This document shows, piece after piece, positions 9,911 through 19,621 of a stretch of 64,000 bases of DNA. The notes below the pieces were generated by a model. The model searched no databases, had not been told where the DNA came from, and saw only the letters and a list, made by a program, of their open reading frames with translations. The translations under genes and the position numbers were made by a program. The first letter of the stretch is position 1, and each line of letters starts with the position of its first letter. The stretch comes from Mantis religiosa (Eukaryota > Arthropoda > Insecta > Mantodea > Mantidae). The DNA is taken from NCBI GenBank assembly GCA_030765055.1, contig CM060947.1, positions 262,636,440-262,700,439 of the forward strand. The letters are read 5' to 3'.

Positions 9911-11232
9911 AGCAATCAGGCTATTCATATGGCACATGTCAAAGAGCTATGACCATGCAGAGTGCATACGGTGCAACAGTTGAAAGAAACAGATCATGCA
10001 TGAAAAATGAATCCATTATTATCAATGGTTTCAGGATTTCCTTATTCCATGTCCTTGTATTTTCTCCATAATGTGGTTTACAGATGAAGCTTGTTTCACT
10101 GTCAGCCTACATAAACACACAAAACACAAGATATAGGTATACAAAACACCACTGCATAATGAAAAGGTTGAAGTATGGTGTGTAATGTCAGCTTCCAGGA
10201 TCGTCAGTCCCATTTTCTTTGATACGACTAGACACTGAAGCTTATATGGCTATTTTCAATACATTTGTGGAGCAGCTGGATGTTATAGAATTGAGAGAAG
10301 GTTATTTTCAGCAAAATGGAGCAACATGCCATACATCCCTGTGGAACTTGTAACCAGTTTCTTTGATAATAATCAAATAATCTCAATAGGTATGTGGCCA
10401 TCCAGTTCCCTGGTCTGATCTTACCTGATTTTTTCTTGTGGGGGTATCTTAAAAATAGTGTATAAAAATACCTACAGGCTTGGGACAGTTGCTGATCTCC
10501 GTGAATCCATTCGTAATGAAATACCCAACGTTGGTGGAGATACTCTCTGCAGAACTTCACAGAACATGGGAAGTGACTGCAAATATTGTGACTTTGGGGG
10601 TTCGTGAAATGAAAAGTCCAATTACACAAACTCAACAATGTTCTTTATTTCCACCAACTTTCAGTTGAACACTTGCCGATTACACAGAATTACGTAATGC
10701 ACACAATTGCAATTCACCAGTTCATCCATTGCAGTTCCACTGTATGCTCACAATTATGTAAATTCTTCCGTTGCACGCACACAGTCTTCTCGTTCACTAA
10801 CACGGCGCTACTTCGCTGCTTGCCAAGCACTGACTGACTTCCAGCCCGACGTGTTGCTTATATAGGGCATACTGGCCAATCTAGAAGGTTCTGGATTAGA
10901 TGAAATATCCCGTAAGTTCGAGAACTCAGGTGGAGCGAAAAGAGACGACACAGTGATGTTCTTCCAGCCAACCCTCATTACCGCTATAAGACAAATGACT
11001 GGGCGTGGCGAACCTGCTGCTGCCGGTCGGTTCTAAAGGGAGTTCCGATGTTCGGGTGACAATATGTATGCATACTGGTGGAAGACACGTCCAAAATTTT
11101 CTCTGACAAAAGGTAAATAGTGTAATGTAATCTCCCAATTTTCTATTATATACTGCCAAAGTTGCACATGTGTCTTATTTGGTTCGCATTTATGGCCATT
11201 AAATGGTTCAGGTTTATATGGATCACTCTGTA
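9911..11232 (+). pseudogene. Tc1/mariner-superfamily DDE transposase, split by a solo LTR
   Basis: With frameshifts the plus strand reads AVHELKE-like VQQLKETDHA, WFTDEACFTVSLHKHTK (first Asp in TDEA), PLHNEKVEVWCVMSASRIV, PIFFDTT, YFQQNGATCHTS (second Asp replaced by Asn) and GTVADLRESIRNEIPNV. It resumes after the LTR at 11062 with CMHTGGRHVQNFL and a stop. The 3' terminal repeat ends at 11232 and matches both ends of the element at 39806-40533. The family is common in insects, often labelled DUF4817-containing transposase. The 5' end was not found. Confidence 0.7.
10587..11061 (-). mobile_element. Solo LTR (~475 bp), minus orientation
   Basis: It begins TGTGAC and ends GTGACA, with 4-bp flanking duplications ATAT at 10583-10586 and 11062-11065. 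On the minus strand it has a TATA-like 'ctatataagcaacac' followed by a GC-richer leader and an AATAAA about 270 bp later, the usual U3-R-U5 order. Removing it restores the final codons of the surrounding transposase, which proves insertion. No internal retroviral-type genes remain, so it is a recombination product; the gypsy superfamily is likely from the 4-bp duplication. Confidence 0.7.
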
Positions 11233-11310
11233 CTATTAGCAAAGCCTAAAGTAAAATAGTTTGTTGCTGCTTGTTTTTAACATAAGTGCAAAATCTTTGT
11301 TCTGCTGCAG

Positions 11311-11440
11311 TACTACTGAATTCCTCTCCACATACAAATATCCAACCACTCCAGAACCACTGTTCATTTCCCGTCCATTATCCCAGACTTGGTAGCCTCA
11401 CAGCAAGGACTGGAATGCAGAAATCGTGGCCAGTGATCAG
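11311..11440 (+). CDS. Candidate internal exon, plus strand
   Basis: Strong splice-like borders: 'ctttgttctgctgcag' before and 'cag|gtaaggc' after. One frame is open throughout (LLNSSPHTNIQ...LTARTGMQKSWPVI) and ends two bases into a codon, which is compatible with the candidate exon at 16498. The composition is unremarkable. Minus-strand candidate exons lie inside the implied intron, so at least one of the two gene models is probably wrong. Confidence 0.25.
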
Positions 11441-11486
11441 GTAAGGCATGCTTTTAAATTTACAAGTATTCATTTGAAATGTTATT

Positions 11487-11550
11487 ATGGGGACTCAGTT
11501 TGTTAGATGCTGGCCTACTGATCCTAAGGTTACAGGTTCAAAGTGGTCCA
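11487..11550 (+). mobile_element. Fragment of a tRNA-like SINE head
   Basis: The segment 'ggggactcagtttgttagatgctggcctactgatcc...ggttacaggttcaaag' keeps the A-box/B-box order and spacing of a tRNA gene, but the stems do not pair. No recognisable body follows. Confidence 0.35.
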
Positions 11551-11699
11551 AACCAATAGTTTTTATAAATGGCACTCAGTTCTGGACAATCAACAACAGT
11601 GCTGGTTCATGGTTTGCTAAATTCTCAGAATGTATTTTGCTTTCTAATTTTCAGAAGTTTGTCTATGAAATATTTGCATTACCTACCTTCTGAATATTG

Positions 11700-12208
11700 T
11701 TGATTTCTAGATATTAGACCTATGGTATTCTTGCTGACTGATTTGCTTTAGCTGCACTGTCTTTTTATTATTTATCCTTAACACAGAAGTTCGCTAAGGA
11801 TCCTTTCAAATCTCTGACAAAATTAGGCTAATACTTCTTATATTATACATCAATTTTAACAAATGAAAGATATTGTAACTTTATTTTTATCATTTCTTTA
11901 TTAATCTTACCAGTCAGTAATTCTGGTTGCCATAGTAGAATACTGAAGAAATTGTTAGGTACTTAAAATAGAAGCTGGTAAAAATATATATAAGAAGTCA
12001 TATAAATGTAACATTAGGTTTTGATATTGATAAAAAGTTTTATTGTTTATATTTGGTGTCAAGTTATTAGGAATATGTCAAATATAATACAGTATATTGC
12101 CATTATTCTATGATAAAGCTATATTTGAATTAAAGCTATTAATTGTACATATGAAATTGGTGTTCTTGTGGTATATTGTCATGGTAAGCTACCTCAGCAT
12201 GCTGCTGC
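11700..12208. other. AT-rich DNA; probable 3' UTR of the minus-strand candidate gene
   Basis: No ORF or repeat is recognised. On the minus strand an AATAAA lies at 12038-12043, 166 bp beyond the candidate stop codon at 12209-12211, so 12020-12208 could be its 3' untranslated region. Confidence 0.35.
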
Positions 12209-12385
12209 TTAGATATTGCTTGCTAGGTGATTCTCCATTTGTGCTTGTCTTTGCTGAGGTTCCAGATCAATGATGTGAATTGTAGGAGACTCGCATGGTA
12301 TATTCACTTCAGACGTGAAGCACACATTTGGAATGTCAGTGGGCATTTCCATGCTCTCGGCATATCTTCTTGGCACCAGTCGTTT
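12209..12385 (-). CDS. Candidate last exon of an unidentified host gene
   Basis: Minus strand: acceptor 'tttaaatattacag', then 58 codons open from the first base to TAA (12209-12211), followed by AATAAA at 12038-12043. The peptide starts KRLVPRRYAESMEMPTDIPN and continues with a Pro/Glu/Ile-rich acidic tail ending QAQMENHLASNI. Mixed composition and absence of low complexity favour real coding sequence. It starts in phase 0, compatible with 13498-13624 or directly with one frame of 19336-19419. The family is unknown. Confidence 0.45.
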   Translation of the reverse strand, partial: KRLVPRRYAESMEMPTDIPNVCFTSEVNIPCESPTIHIIDLEPQQRQAQMENHLASNI

Positions 12386-12489
12386 CTGTAATATTTAAAT
12401 AAAGTATTAATGTGACATTTACCTGACTTTCTCTTAAGCATGTTCATTCTGAATAAATGTTGTATAATTTGCATGTATATAGTCAACCT

Positions 12490-13340
12490 GAAAAATTCAT
12501 TGCCATGGCCAGGATTTGAACCATGGATCTTCTGGTTTCTGTCCAGTCACTCTTACCTATTGAGCTACCATGGCCAATTTGCCGTCCTGACATTAAACTC
12601 TCCAAATGACTCATAGTATATATTTTCCCGGTAAGGGAAGGGCTCTTGTATTCGAGATACACTGTTTGTGGCGAGTTACTACTAGTACTTGACTCCCAGG
12701 TTTCATCATTAAATTTGTATTATTTAAGTTAATTGATGAAATTAATCATTTCTTCACACTAGCCATATAGATATAGATTAAGGTTTTGGATAGAGTCAAC
12801 CTGAAAAATTCAATGCCATGGCCAGGATTTGAACCATGGATGTCCTGGTTTTGGTCCAGTCGCTCTAAGCCATTGAGCTACCATGGCCAACTTGCCGTCC
12901 TGACATTAAATTCTGCAATTGATTCATATATTTTCCCGGTAAACCACTAGGGGTTCTCATATTCGAGATACACTGTTTGTGGTGACTTACTATCGTAAGT
13001 ACTTGAATCCCAGGCTTCATCAAACTGAAAAATTCAATGCCATGGCCGGGATTTGAACCACGGATGTCCTGGTTTTGGTCCAGTCGCTCTAAGCCATTGA
13101 GCTACCATGGCCAACTTGCCGTCCTGACATTAAATTCTGCAATTGATTCATATATTTTCCCGGTAAACCACTAGGGGCTCTCGTATTCGAGATACACTGT
13201 TTGTGGTGACTTACTATCGTAAGTACTTGAATCTCAGGCTTCATCAAACTGAAAAATTCAATGCCATGGCCGGGATTTGAACCACGGATGTCCTGGTTTC
13301 GGTCCAGTCGCTGCCATTGAGTTACCATGGCCAATGTTTG
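12490..13340 (-). repeat. Four tandem copies of a tRNA-like SINE unit (period 224 bp for three)
   Basis: The sequence 'tgccatggcc.ggatttgaacca' recurs at 12501, 12814, 13038 and 13262, spacings 313, 224 and 224. On the minus strand each unit starts with a cloverleaf-capable head: 7-bp acceptor stem GCCATGG/CCATGGC, D stem GCTC/GAGC, anticodon stem CTGG/CCAG with loop ACCAAAA, and B-box-like 'ggttcaaatcc'. Position 33 is C, not U, so these are not working tRNAs. The last unit has lost part of the D arm. Units share a 'cctgacattaaattctgcaa' body. Confidence 0.85.
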
Positions 13341-13410
13341 ACCCTATCTATTCAAAACCTTAGTCTATACATGGCTAGTGTAAAGAAATGATTAATTTTC
13401 ATAAATTAAA
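12727..13410. repeat. Inverted repeat (~75 bp arms) enclosing three tRNA-like units
   Basis: The left arm 12727-12800 ('aattaatcatttcttcacac...ggttttgga') is the complement of 13337-13410 with few differences. The arms lie immediately outside SINE units 2-4. This could be terminal repeats of a small transposon that captured the unit, or the product of an inverted duplication. Confidence 0.7.
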
Positions 13411-13497
13411 TTAAAAACAGTTGCATGTATATATTTGGGTGTAGTTAACATTTTCTGAAATATTGCTTGTTGGTAGTTTGAATTTTAAAATACTTAC

Positions 13498-13624
13498 ATC
13501 AAATGGGAAACCATTTTTCAAATTTTTGAGAGAACAGAATTTCAAAACATCACAGAGTGGCGAGCTCTTACATTTGACTGTGTTAGTAAGAATAGTTTGT
13601 ATAAGATTAAAGAAATTAATGTGA
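13498..13624 (-). CDS. Candidate internal exon of an unidentified host gene
   Basis: Minus strand: acceptor 'gatgtgttgcag', one base completing a codon, 42 open codons (HINFFNLIQTILTNTVKCKS...LKNLKNGFPFD), then donor 'gtaagt'. It ends in phase 0, fitting the start of the candidate last exon at 12209-12385. It contains three Cys and alternating Leu/Lys typical of helical proteins. No family recognised. Confidence 0.4.
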
Positions 13625-13809
13625 CTGCAACACATCAAATTTGTTTTTTTATGAATGGTTTATGAATTCGTCTGCATTATTATTCAAATTCACATAACTT
13701 GGAGAGCTTAAGAGAAAGACAAATCTAATAAAAAAGAATGAGAACTCATTAATAAAACACACCATCTTTGTAAAATAATTTATTTGGTATGCAAGGCATT
13801 TTCTTCTCC

Positions 13810-14188
13810 TTTAACTGCCTTCTTATACCACCACGTGGTGTGAGGGTATTGTTGTTCCTCTTAACCCTTATGCATGTAGGCTGCGGGTTGAGGTACAGAA
13901 TCTCTGGAGCAATGAGAGAGAGAGAAAGAGAGAGAGAATCCAGGATGGGTGATTAGCCCAGTGCCTGGTATGAGAGTGAGAGAAGTGGATGACAGAAGAA
14001 TGAGGGCGAGATGATAATAGGAGAGATGATGGAACAATTGGTGGAATGCTGGTGGGGGAAACGGAGGAACTAGAAAAAACCTTCAATGTTGTGAACCATA
14101 ACTCTTACTTTCCAGTTGCCTGGGATCGAACCTAGGCCATCTAGATGAGAGCCAAGCTGTCTAACCACTCAGCTACAGTGTGGTCTGC
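13810..14188 (-). mobile_element. tRNA-derived SINE, variant body
   Basis: The minus strand starts at 14188 with 'gcagaccacactgtagctgagtggttagacagcttggctctcat' and has B box 'aggttcgatccc', a family-1 head. The body differs and includes a short GAGA-rich run (13912-13936). The end is set near 13810 by loss of recognisable SINE-like sequence. Confidence 0.6.
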
Positions 14189-14579
14189 AAGATACAAGGG
14201 CTGATCAACAAAGACTGGGACTGATCCTTTTTCACAGATGTTTATTACTGCAATTCAATGTTTACATGATCTTTTTCAAAGTAGTCCCATCGTACTTCAA
14301 TGCACTTTTTATAGCGTCCCTGCCAGTCCTGGAACACGTGCTGTAGAGCATTCTTTATCAGGTCTTTGAGAATCGCCTCACTTTTCTTCAGCACTGCTTC
14401 AGAGTTCTCAAATCGAATAATGATCCTGTAGGAAAGCAAGCCAGCACAGTGTGGAAATTGCCAGATTCTCCAATACCAAGAAAGGCAAAAGTTGTTCCAT
14501 CTGCAGGGAAAGTGATGGTCATCAAATATTTTGACTGTAATGCAATGATTTACCAACATGCAGTTTCCCCTCACAATAC

Positions 14580-15430
14580 TGTTACAGCAGAATACTACAC
14601 ATCAGTATTGGCTACACTGAGGAAGCACATTGCACATGCAGTTCCCCCTCACACTACTGTTTCAGCATAATACTACATGTCAGTATTGGCTACACTGAGG
14701 AAGCACATTGCAAAGAAACGACCAGAGCTTTCTCGGACTGGGTGACGACTTCATCATGACAATACACGGCCTCACGTCACATGCAGTTCCCCCTCACACT
14801 ACTGTTAAAGCAGTGTACTACACGTCAGTATTGGCTGCACTGAGGAAGCACATTGCAAAGTAACGAACAAAGCTTTCTCGGAGTTGGTGGCGACTTCATC
14901 ATGACAATACACGGCCTCAGGTCACATGTAGTTCTCCCTCACACTACTGTTACAGCAGAATACTACACGTCAGTATTGGCTACACTGAGGAAGCATATTG
15001 CACAGGCAGTTCCCCCTCATACTACTGTTACAGCAGCATACTACATGTCAGTATTGGCTACACTGAGGAAGCACATTGCAAAGAAACGACCAGAGCTTTC
15101 TCAGACTGGGTGGCGACTTCATCATGACAATACACGACCTCACGTCACATGCAGTTCCCCCTTACATTACTGTTACAGCAGCATACTACACGTCAGCATT
15201 GGCTACACTGAGGAAGCACATTGCAAAGAAACGACCAGAGCTTTCTCGGACTGGGTGGCGACTTCATCATGACAATACACGGCCTCACATCACATGCAGT
15301 TCCCCCTCACATTACTGTCACAGCAGCATACTACACGTCAGTATTGGCTACACTGAGGAAGCACATTACAAAGAAACGACCAGAGCTTTCTCGGACTGGG
15401 TGGTGACTTCATCATGACAATACACGACCT
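14580..15430 (+). repeat. Tandem repeat of a transposase segment, 145-bp unit
   Basis: 'tcatcatgac' starts at 14751, 14897, 15119, 15264 and 15409, giving spacings of 146, 222, 145 and 145; the 222 is one unit plus a 77-bp partial unit, which also occurs at about 14585-14660. Each unit encodes YYTSVLATLRKHIAKKRPEL and then, one frame on, HHDNTRPHVT, the mariner second-Asp motif. As 145 is not a multiple of three, the array cannot be read through as protein. Confidence 0.85.
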
Positions 15431-15439
15431 CATGTTGCA

Positions 15440-15716
15440 AATCAAGTCATGCAGTTTCTGGCTCGATTCAACATTGCCTGTGTACCACATCCACCTTATA
15501 GCCCCGACCTTGCATCCTGTAACTTCTTTTTTTTTATTCCCATCACTAATGGCAAAGCTTAGGGGTATTCGATTTGAGAACTCTGAAGCAGTACTCAAGA
15601 AAATTGAGGCAATTCTCAAGGACCTGACAAAGAATGGTCTGCAGCACGTGTTCAAGGACTGGCAGAGACGCTATAAAAAGTGCATTGAAGTATGATGGGA
15701 CTACTTTGAAAAAGAT
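15440..15716 (+). pseudogene. Mariner-type transposase C-terminus
   Basis: After the last tandem unit the plus strand reads ANQVMQFLARFNIACVPHPP-like sequence, the third catalytic region as YSPDLASCNFFLF (Asn where the third Asp is expected), then RGIRFENSEAVLKK and WQRRYKKCIEV. A stop after IEV falls where the family normally continues to DYFEKDHI, still visible downstream. It is a dead fragment belonging to the palindromic element. Confidence 0.7.
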
Positions 15717-15792
15717 CATATAAACATTGAATTGCAGTTATAAACATCTGTGAAAAAAGTTCAGTCCCAGTCTTTGTTGATCAGCCCTCGTA

Positions 15793-16497
15793 TTTTCAAA
15801 ATTTGTAATTCTGTTGTATTTGTCATTTGTATGAGCTTATTCCTGTAACACATAATGTAAGCAGCTAAATACTGTTTATACATGTTACATACCGTTGCTT
15901 GGTTTGAAGTAATAATGTTCATTTACTTACATAACCATATTAGAGAAATAACATGTGTTTACAAGATGTGGTAAAAATATAACAGAAATTTTTAAATTTT
16001 TGTTTGCTTTATACATTGTATTTTCGAAACACTTTTTGTATCTTGTTGGCACTCATATTGCTGATATATATTGGAATGTTCAACTGTTTATTTTAAATTA
16101 TTTAGTTTATTATTGACAGTTGAAAGGGTTATACATGTTTTTGAGTGGTCTGCAAATTTTTATTTGCAATTTTTTTGGCAAAAACCGAAATCGTTCTTTT
16201 ACCTCAGCTGCCTGCAACTTTTTTCTATTCTTGAGGCTGAACCAGATCATATAAGCAGTTTTCTAGGGATATAAACAAAGGAAGCTCAAACCATATAAAA
16301 ATAAAGAAACATTTTACTTTGTTAAGGTTATATCTTTTTAATCTAAAAGTAATAAATTGCACAACATTATCTATGTGAATAGTTGTTGAAAATCTTTTGA
16401 ATGCATCTGCATTCAATTAAACCAGATATAAACAGCATAGTTAAAAAACAAAAAGCCTGTTGAATTACAAATTTGAATTTAATTTTTCCATTTTCAG
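15793..16497. other. AT-rich DNA, no feature recognised
   Basis: No domain, repeat unit or RNA fold was recognised between the palindromic mariner and the candidate acceptor at 16497. Confidence 0.35.
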
Positions 16498-16591
16498 GTT
16501 CAACAGAAGGAAATACTCCTATCATGAACATTTACAGTTTACTACACTCTCACTTCGAGACTCTGGGAGGGCAGGGAATTATTTTGGTTAG
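16498..16591 (+). CDS. Candidate terminal exon, plus strand
   Basis: Acceptor 'tttttccattttcag'. Joined in phase to the candidate exon at 11311-11440, the frame reads FNRRKYSYHEHLQFTTLSLR and ends at TAG 16589-16591. A second frame is also open for 41 codons, which weakens the case. No poly(A) signal lies close by. Confidence 0.22.
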
Positions 16592-16697
16592 AGACAAATT
16601 CATACTCTTCCCCAACAACTGATACCTTGATCATTCAATACTAAACATTTTCATAAAATTACATACATTACTTTCTCTACCACATATATAACAGATA

Positions 16698-17144
16698 TAC
16701 AAAGGAATGCAGTAGACTTTAAGTGATAGTCAAATGTTTTATATACATGACTTTCTCTACTCTTGTACAAACACTTACTGCTCTATGTACTTCAAGATAA
16801 ACATTATCTTATTGTAGTTACAAGGGAATACAGTAGACTTTAAGTGATAGTCAAGTGTTTTATATACATGACTGTCTCTACTCTTGTACACTTATTGCTC
16901 TATCTACATCAAGATAAACACTATCTTATTGTAGTTACAAGCGAATACAGTAGACTTTAAGTGATAGTCAAGTGTTTTATATACATGACTGTCTCTACTC
17001 TTGTACAAACACTTATTGCTCTATCTACATCAAGATAAACATTATCTTATTGTAGTTACAAGCGAATACAGTAGACTTTAAGTGATAGTCAAGTGTTTTA
17101 TATACATGACTGTCTCTACTCTTGTACAAACACTTATTGCTCTA
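16698..17144. repeat. Tandem repeat, ~121-bp unit, about 3.7 copies
   Basis: 'agtagactttaagtgatag' starts at 16711, 16832, 16949 and 17070 (spacings 121, 117, 121). Units contain 'tgttttatatacatgact', 'ctctactcttgtaca' and 'gataaacattatcttattg'. The unit is AT-rich with no coding potential. The following sequence belongs to the same dispersed repeat family as 5076-5130. Confidence 0.9.
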
Positions 17145-17366
17145 ATACAATTATGAGTCGAACTAATACTCAATGCAATACTCAACTCCTTAAACAACGG
17201 AATACTTAAAGTATAAACTTGGAAGAAGCGTAGGGACAGTGAAGCACAAATTAGTACAAAAGTGAATCGAGAAGATATTGACACATTGCTTCACTTACAC
17301 TGTTTATTCACAGGACATGTTTCAAGAGCTCTTGCTCCTTGTCTGTATGATAGTGACTGAAGTTAC

Positions 17367-17481
17367 CTGAAATTTGATTTCTTCGACGTATCGTTTTCTA
17401 GTCGAGCCCAGTTGTATGAGTATGGTGCTGGAGTAGCAGACGGGTACAGACCTGGCCTCCAACCAGCAGGCAGTCTCATAT
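17367..17481 (-). CDS. Candidate internal exon of an unidentified host gene
   Basis: Minus strand: pyrimidine-rich acceptor 'gtgtgttctctgtacag' and donor 'cag|gtaact'. Two frames are open: YETACWLEARSVPVC...EIKFQ, and RLPAGWRPGLYPSATPAPYS...KKSNF. The second ends two bases into a codon and joins 13498-13624 in phase; the first joins 12209-12385. GC content is higher than the surrounding DNA. The coding frame cannot be settled from this window alone. Confidence 0.35.
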
Positions 17482-17649
17482 CTGTACAGAGAACACACAG
17501 GGTGATTCAATACTCCTACCAAATGCATACTAGGTGGACAATCTAATGCAAATTGCAACAGAAGGTTTTCAGCAAAATGCCATAACCCCAGACGACCCTT
17601 TACATGGAACATTTTTCAAAATTTTTTATTTTCTAAAATAATACTCTTA

Positions 17650-18884
17650 TTTCATTTAATTAAAATACTGTTTATCAAAGAGATTTACACGATAAATAAT
17701 TTCTTTTTGTTTTGTTTCTTGGAATGCCCTCCAACGTCTACTTCATTTGGGGGAAAGAAAAATGTCTAATCTGATATAATTGAGAAACGTTAAGTGACAG
17801 ATGAAATATTTTACACAAATTATGTAGATCTCTTTAAAATACCCCATTTATTTTAAATAACTTTCATATGGCATAAGCTGAATTCTGTGGTATCAGTTAT
17901 TCAACACTTTTTGTCATTTTAAGGCCAGCATATCACGTCCACTTAAACATTTGGACTATTGCTGTTCTCTTTGTATCTATAACTAAATAAGCTACTTGTG
18001 TAAAGGTTTATCTGTGTCAAAATGAAGTAGAGAGGAAACATTGTTACATTTATGTGCATTTTTCCATTTTTCAAAATAAAACATATATCTGCTTCATGTA
18101 TGACAGTATAAATATTTTTAGAAATTGTTTTACTGCACTCTAGGAATGTAGTACACTTTAAATGAAAGATGCATGTCTTAAGAGCTGGTTGCTATGTCAT
18201 GGCTTTGGAATTCCATGCTTTGTGCACGCCTTGACATAAACAAATGAATGACTTCCAAGAAAAGTACAGGCGCATAACTGAAAATTCCAATGAGTAAAAA
18301 CAAAGATCTCGAAAGTGGATATCTAAAAACAAAAGGTTTTATTTGACACAGATTGTGTGATTTAATGATGCCTGTATTTTTTATGTAGTAAGATTTTGTG
18401 TATTTTTTTATGGCTTATCAAATAAGCATCCAGAATATAGACTTCGGAAGCTCTCCGCAGAAAATTTGAGAAGTACCTACATTACGTTTGTGAAGAAAAT
18501 ATCTTAAACATGTGACATTTTAATCAAAATAATTACAGTCTTCTGTAAGAAATTTTCCATGTAAAGCATGGTTTAAAGTAGTGGAATTTCCTGGTAAATC
18601 TTTGTGTCACATCCTGAAGTACTAAGTTTGGTGTTAAGTAAGTTTTAGTTTATAAGTTATGGTGTTCTTGCACACAGACATTTTATTAAAAATGCTTTTT
18701 TATATCCAGTGGACTTTAAAACATGTATTTCCAATGAAATCTCATATGGAAAGCAATGCGTTCTCTACCTACTATGTATGTAACAGAAAAGCAGAGAAAC
18801 AGCGTCATATTCATGCAATAAGTAACTCTACAGTAGGACTTGTAGTGTGGTCTAGTAGACCTTGTGTTCATTTTTGTACGTAAT
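17650..18884. other. Unannotated AT-rich stretch
   Basis: No repeat family, transposon end or protein similarity was recognised over about 1.2 kb. Short ORFs here have no motif. Confidence 0.35.
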
Positions 18885-19100
18885 TTACGTCATCCAATCT
18901 TAAGTCATATCGGACGATGAATGAAATTGGTGAAATGATGCTCAAATGCCTCCGGGGTCCTTGAAGCTAGAGCTACCCGATGTTCGTCTTTCAGGGATAA
19001 AGGGGAAAAAATCCAGGTAACTCACCTTAACTGAGATTTGAACTCGGGAGCTCTTGAACGTGAGGCAGACACACTACCATCTACGCTACTGAGGCGGGCC
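18885..19100 (-). mobile_element. tRNA-derived SINE, family 2 (single-unit form)
   Basis: The minus strand starts at 19100 with 'ggcccgcctcagtagcgtagatggtag', then B-box-like 'gagttcaaatctc' and 'gtgagttacctgg'. It runs through 'ctgaaagacgaacat' and 'catcatttca' to the terminus 'catcgtccgatatgacttaa...gacgtaaattac'. The same head and tail bracket the satellite at 51427-52590, and the body corresponds to one 108-bp satellite unit. This copy therefore represents the unamplified state. Confidence 0.8.
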
Positions 19101-19335
19101 CTTGTGTTTATGATAATTCAGGGAGTTCACTCTCTCTTCCCATTTGCTGCAATTTTGGTTTTAATATGGTGAGCTGGAGGATACTGTTTCCATCATGTTA
19201 TCAAGCATGGGACCGTGACCTCTGCTGTCCAACCACCCATAGTACCCTCCCACCTCATCCCTCCCTCCCCTTCAGGTCATATACTTCACCTTTAACTACA
19301 ATATGATTTCTGATCAAGTGTTAAGCTCTACTTAC
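19101..19335. other. Unannotated, includes a C-rich tract
   Basis: A pyrimidine-rich run (about 19236-19272) is notable, but no feature is supported. Confidence 0.3.
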
Positions 19336-19419
19336 TTGCTTGATGACTGTGAAGTCAAATCTGGCGACGTCAGGAGTGTTTCTTCGGACATAGTTCTTCC
19401 TGAAGGTTTCAGCTGGGGC
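19336..19419 (-). CDS. Candidate internal exon of an unidentified host gene
   Basis: Minus strand: acceptor 'gttattttcag' and donor 'gtaagt' bound 84 bp. Frame 1 is open (APAETFRKNYVRRNTPDVAR...TVIKQ) and ends in phase 0, matching the start of the candidate last exon at 12209-12385. Another frame (PQLKPSGRTMSEETLLTSPD...) is also open and fits 17367-17481 or 13498-13624. Borders are canonical and the sequence is richer in GC than its surroundings. Identity unknown. Confidence 0.4.
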
Positions 19420-19621
19420 CTGAAAATAACGTCTTTAATTAATAAGCAGTGTTAGTTGTTTGAAAATGTTACACATTGCTGAGACAAAACTGATTTGTAT
19501 AGTATACACTGAACACTTAAACATTGTCTCTCTGTCGCTTGTTTCAGGTAGCCTGATACGGAATAACAGAGTGGTGCCATTATTAATACTTTTTTAAAAA
19601 TACAGAAAGATTTATATGTAA

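Larger units (their letters stand above)
14193..15792. mobile_element. Palindromic mariner-type element with two 3' ends and an amplified core
   Basis: Both borders read 'tacRagggctgatcaacaaagactgggactga' inward with TA outside. About 230 bp inside each border encode the transposase C-terminus (IRFENSEAVLKK...KDWQRRYKKCIEV), on the minus strand at 14245-14430 and the plus strand at 15560-15716. Thus two 3' ends face outward and no 5' end exists. Between them lie tandem copies of the region around the second catalytic Asp. Confidence 0.8.

Noticed and set aside
13038..13112. Possible functional tRNA gene with good acceptor stem
   Set aside because: C at position 33, weak T stem,and tandem SINE context argue against a working tRNA.
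17482..17620. Possible transposon end 'acagggtgattcaatactcc'
   Set aside because: No inverted partner or duplication was found within the window.
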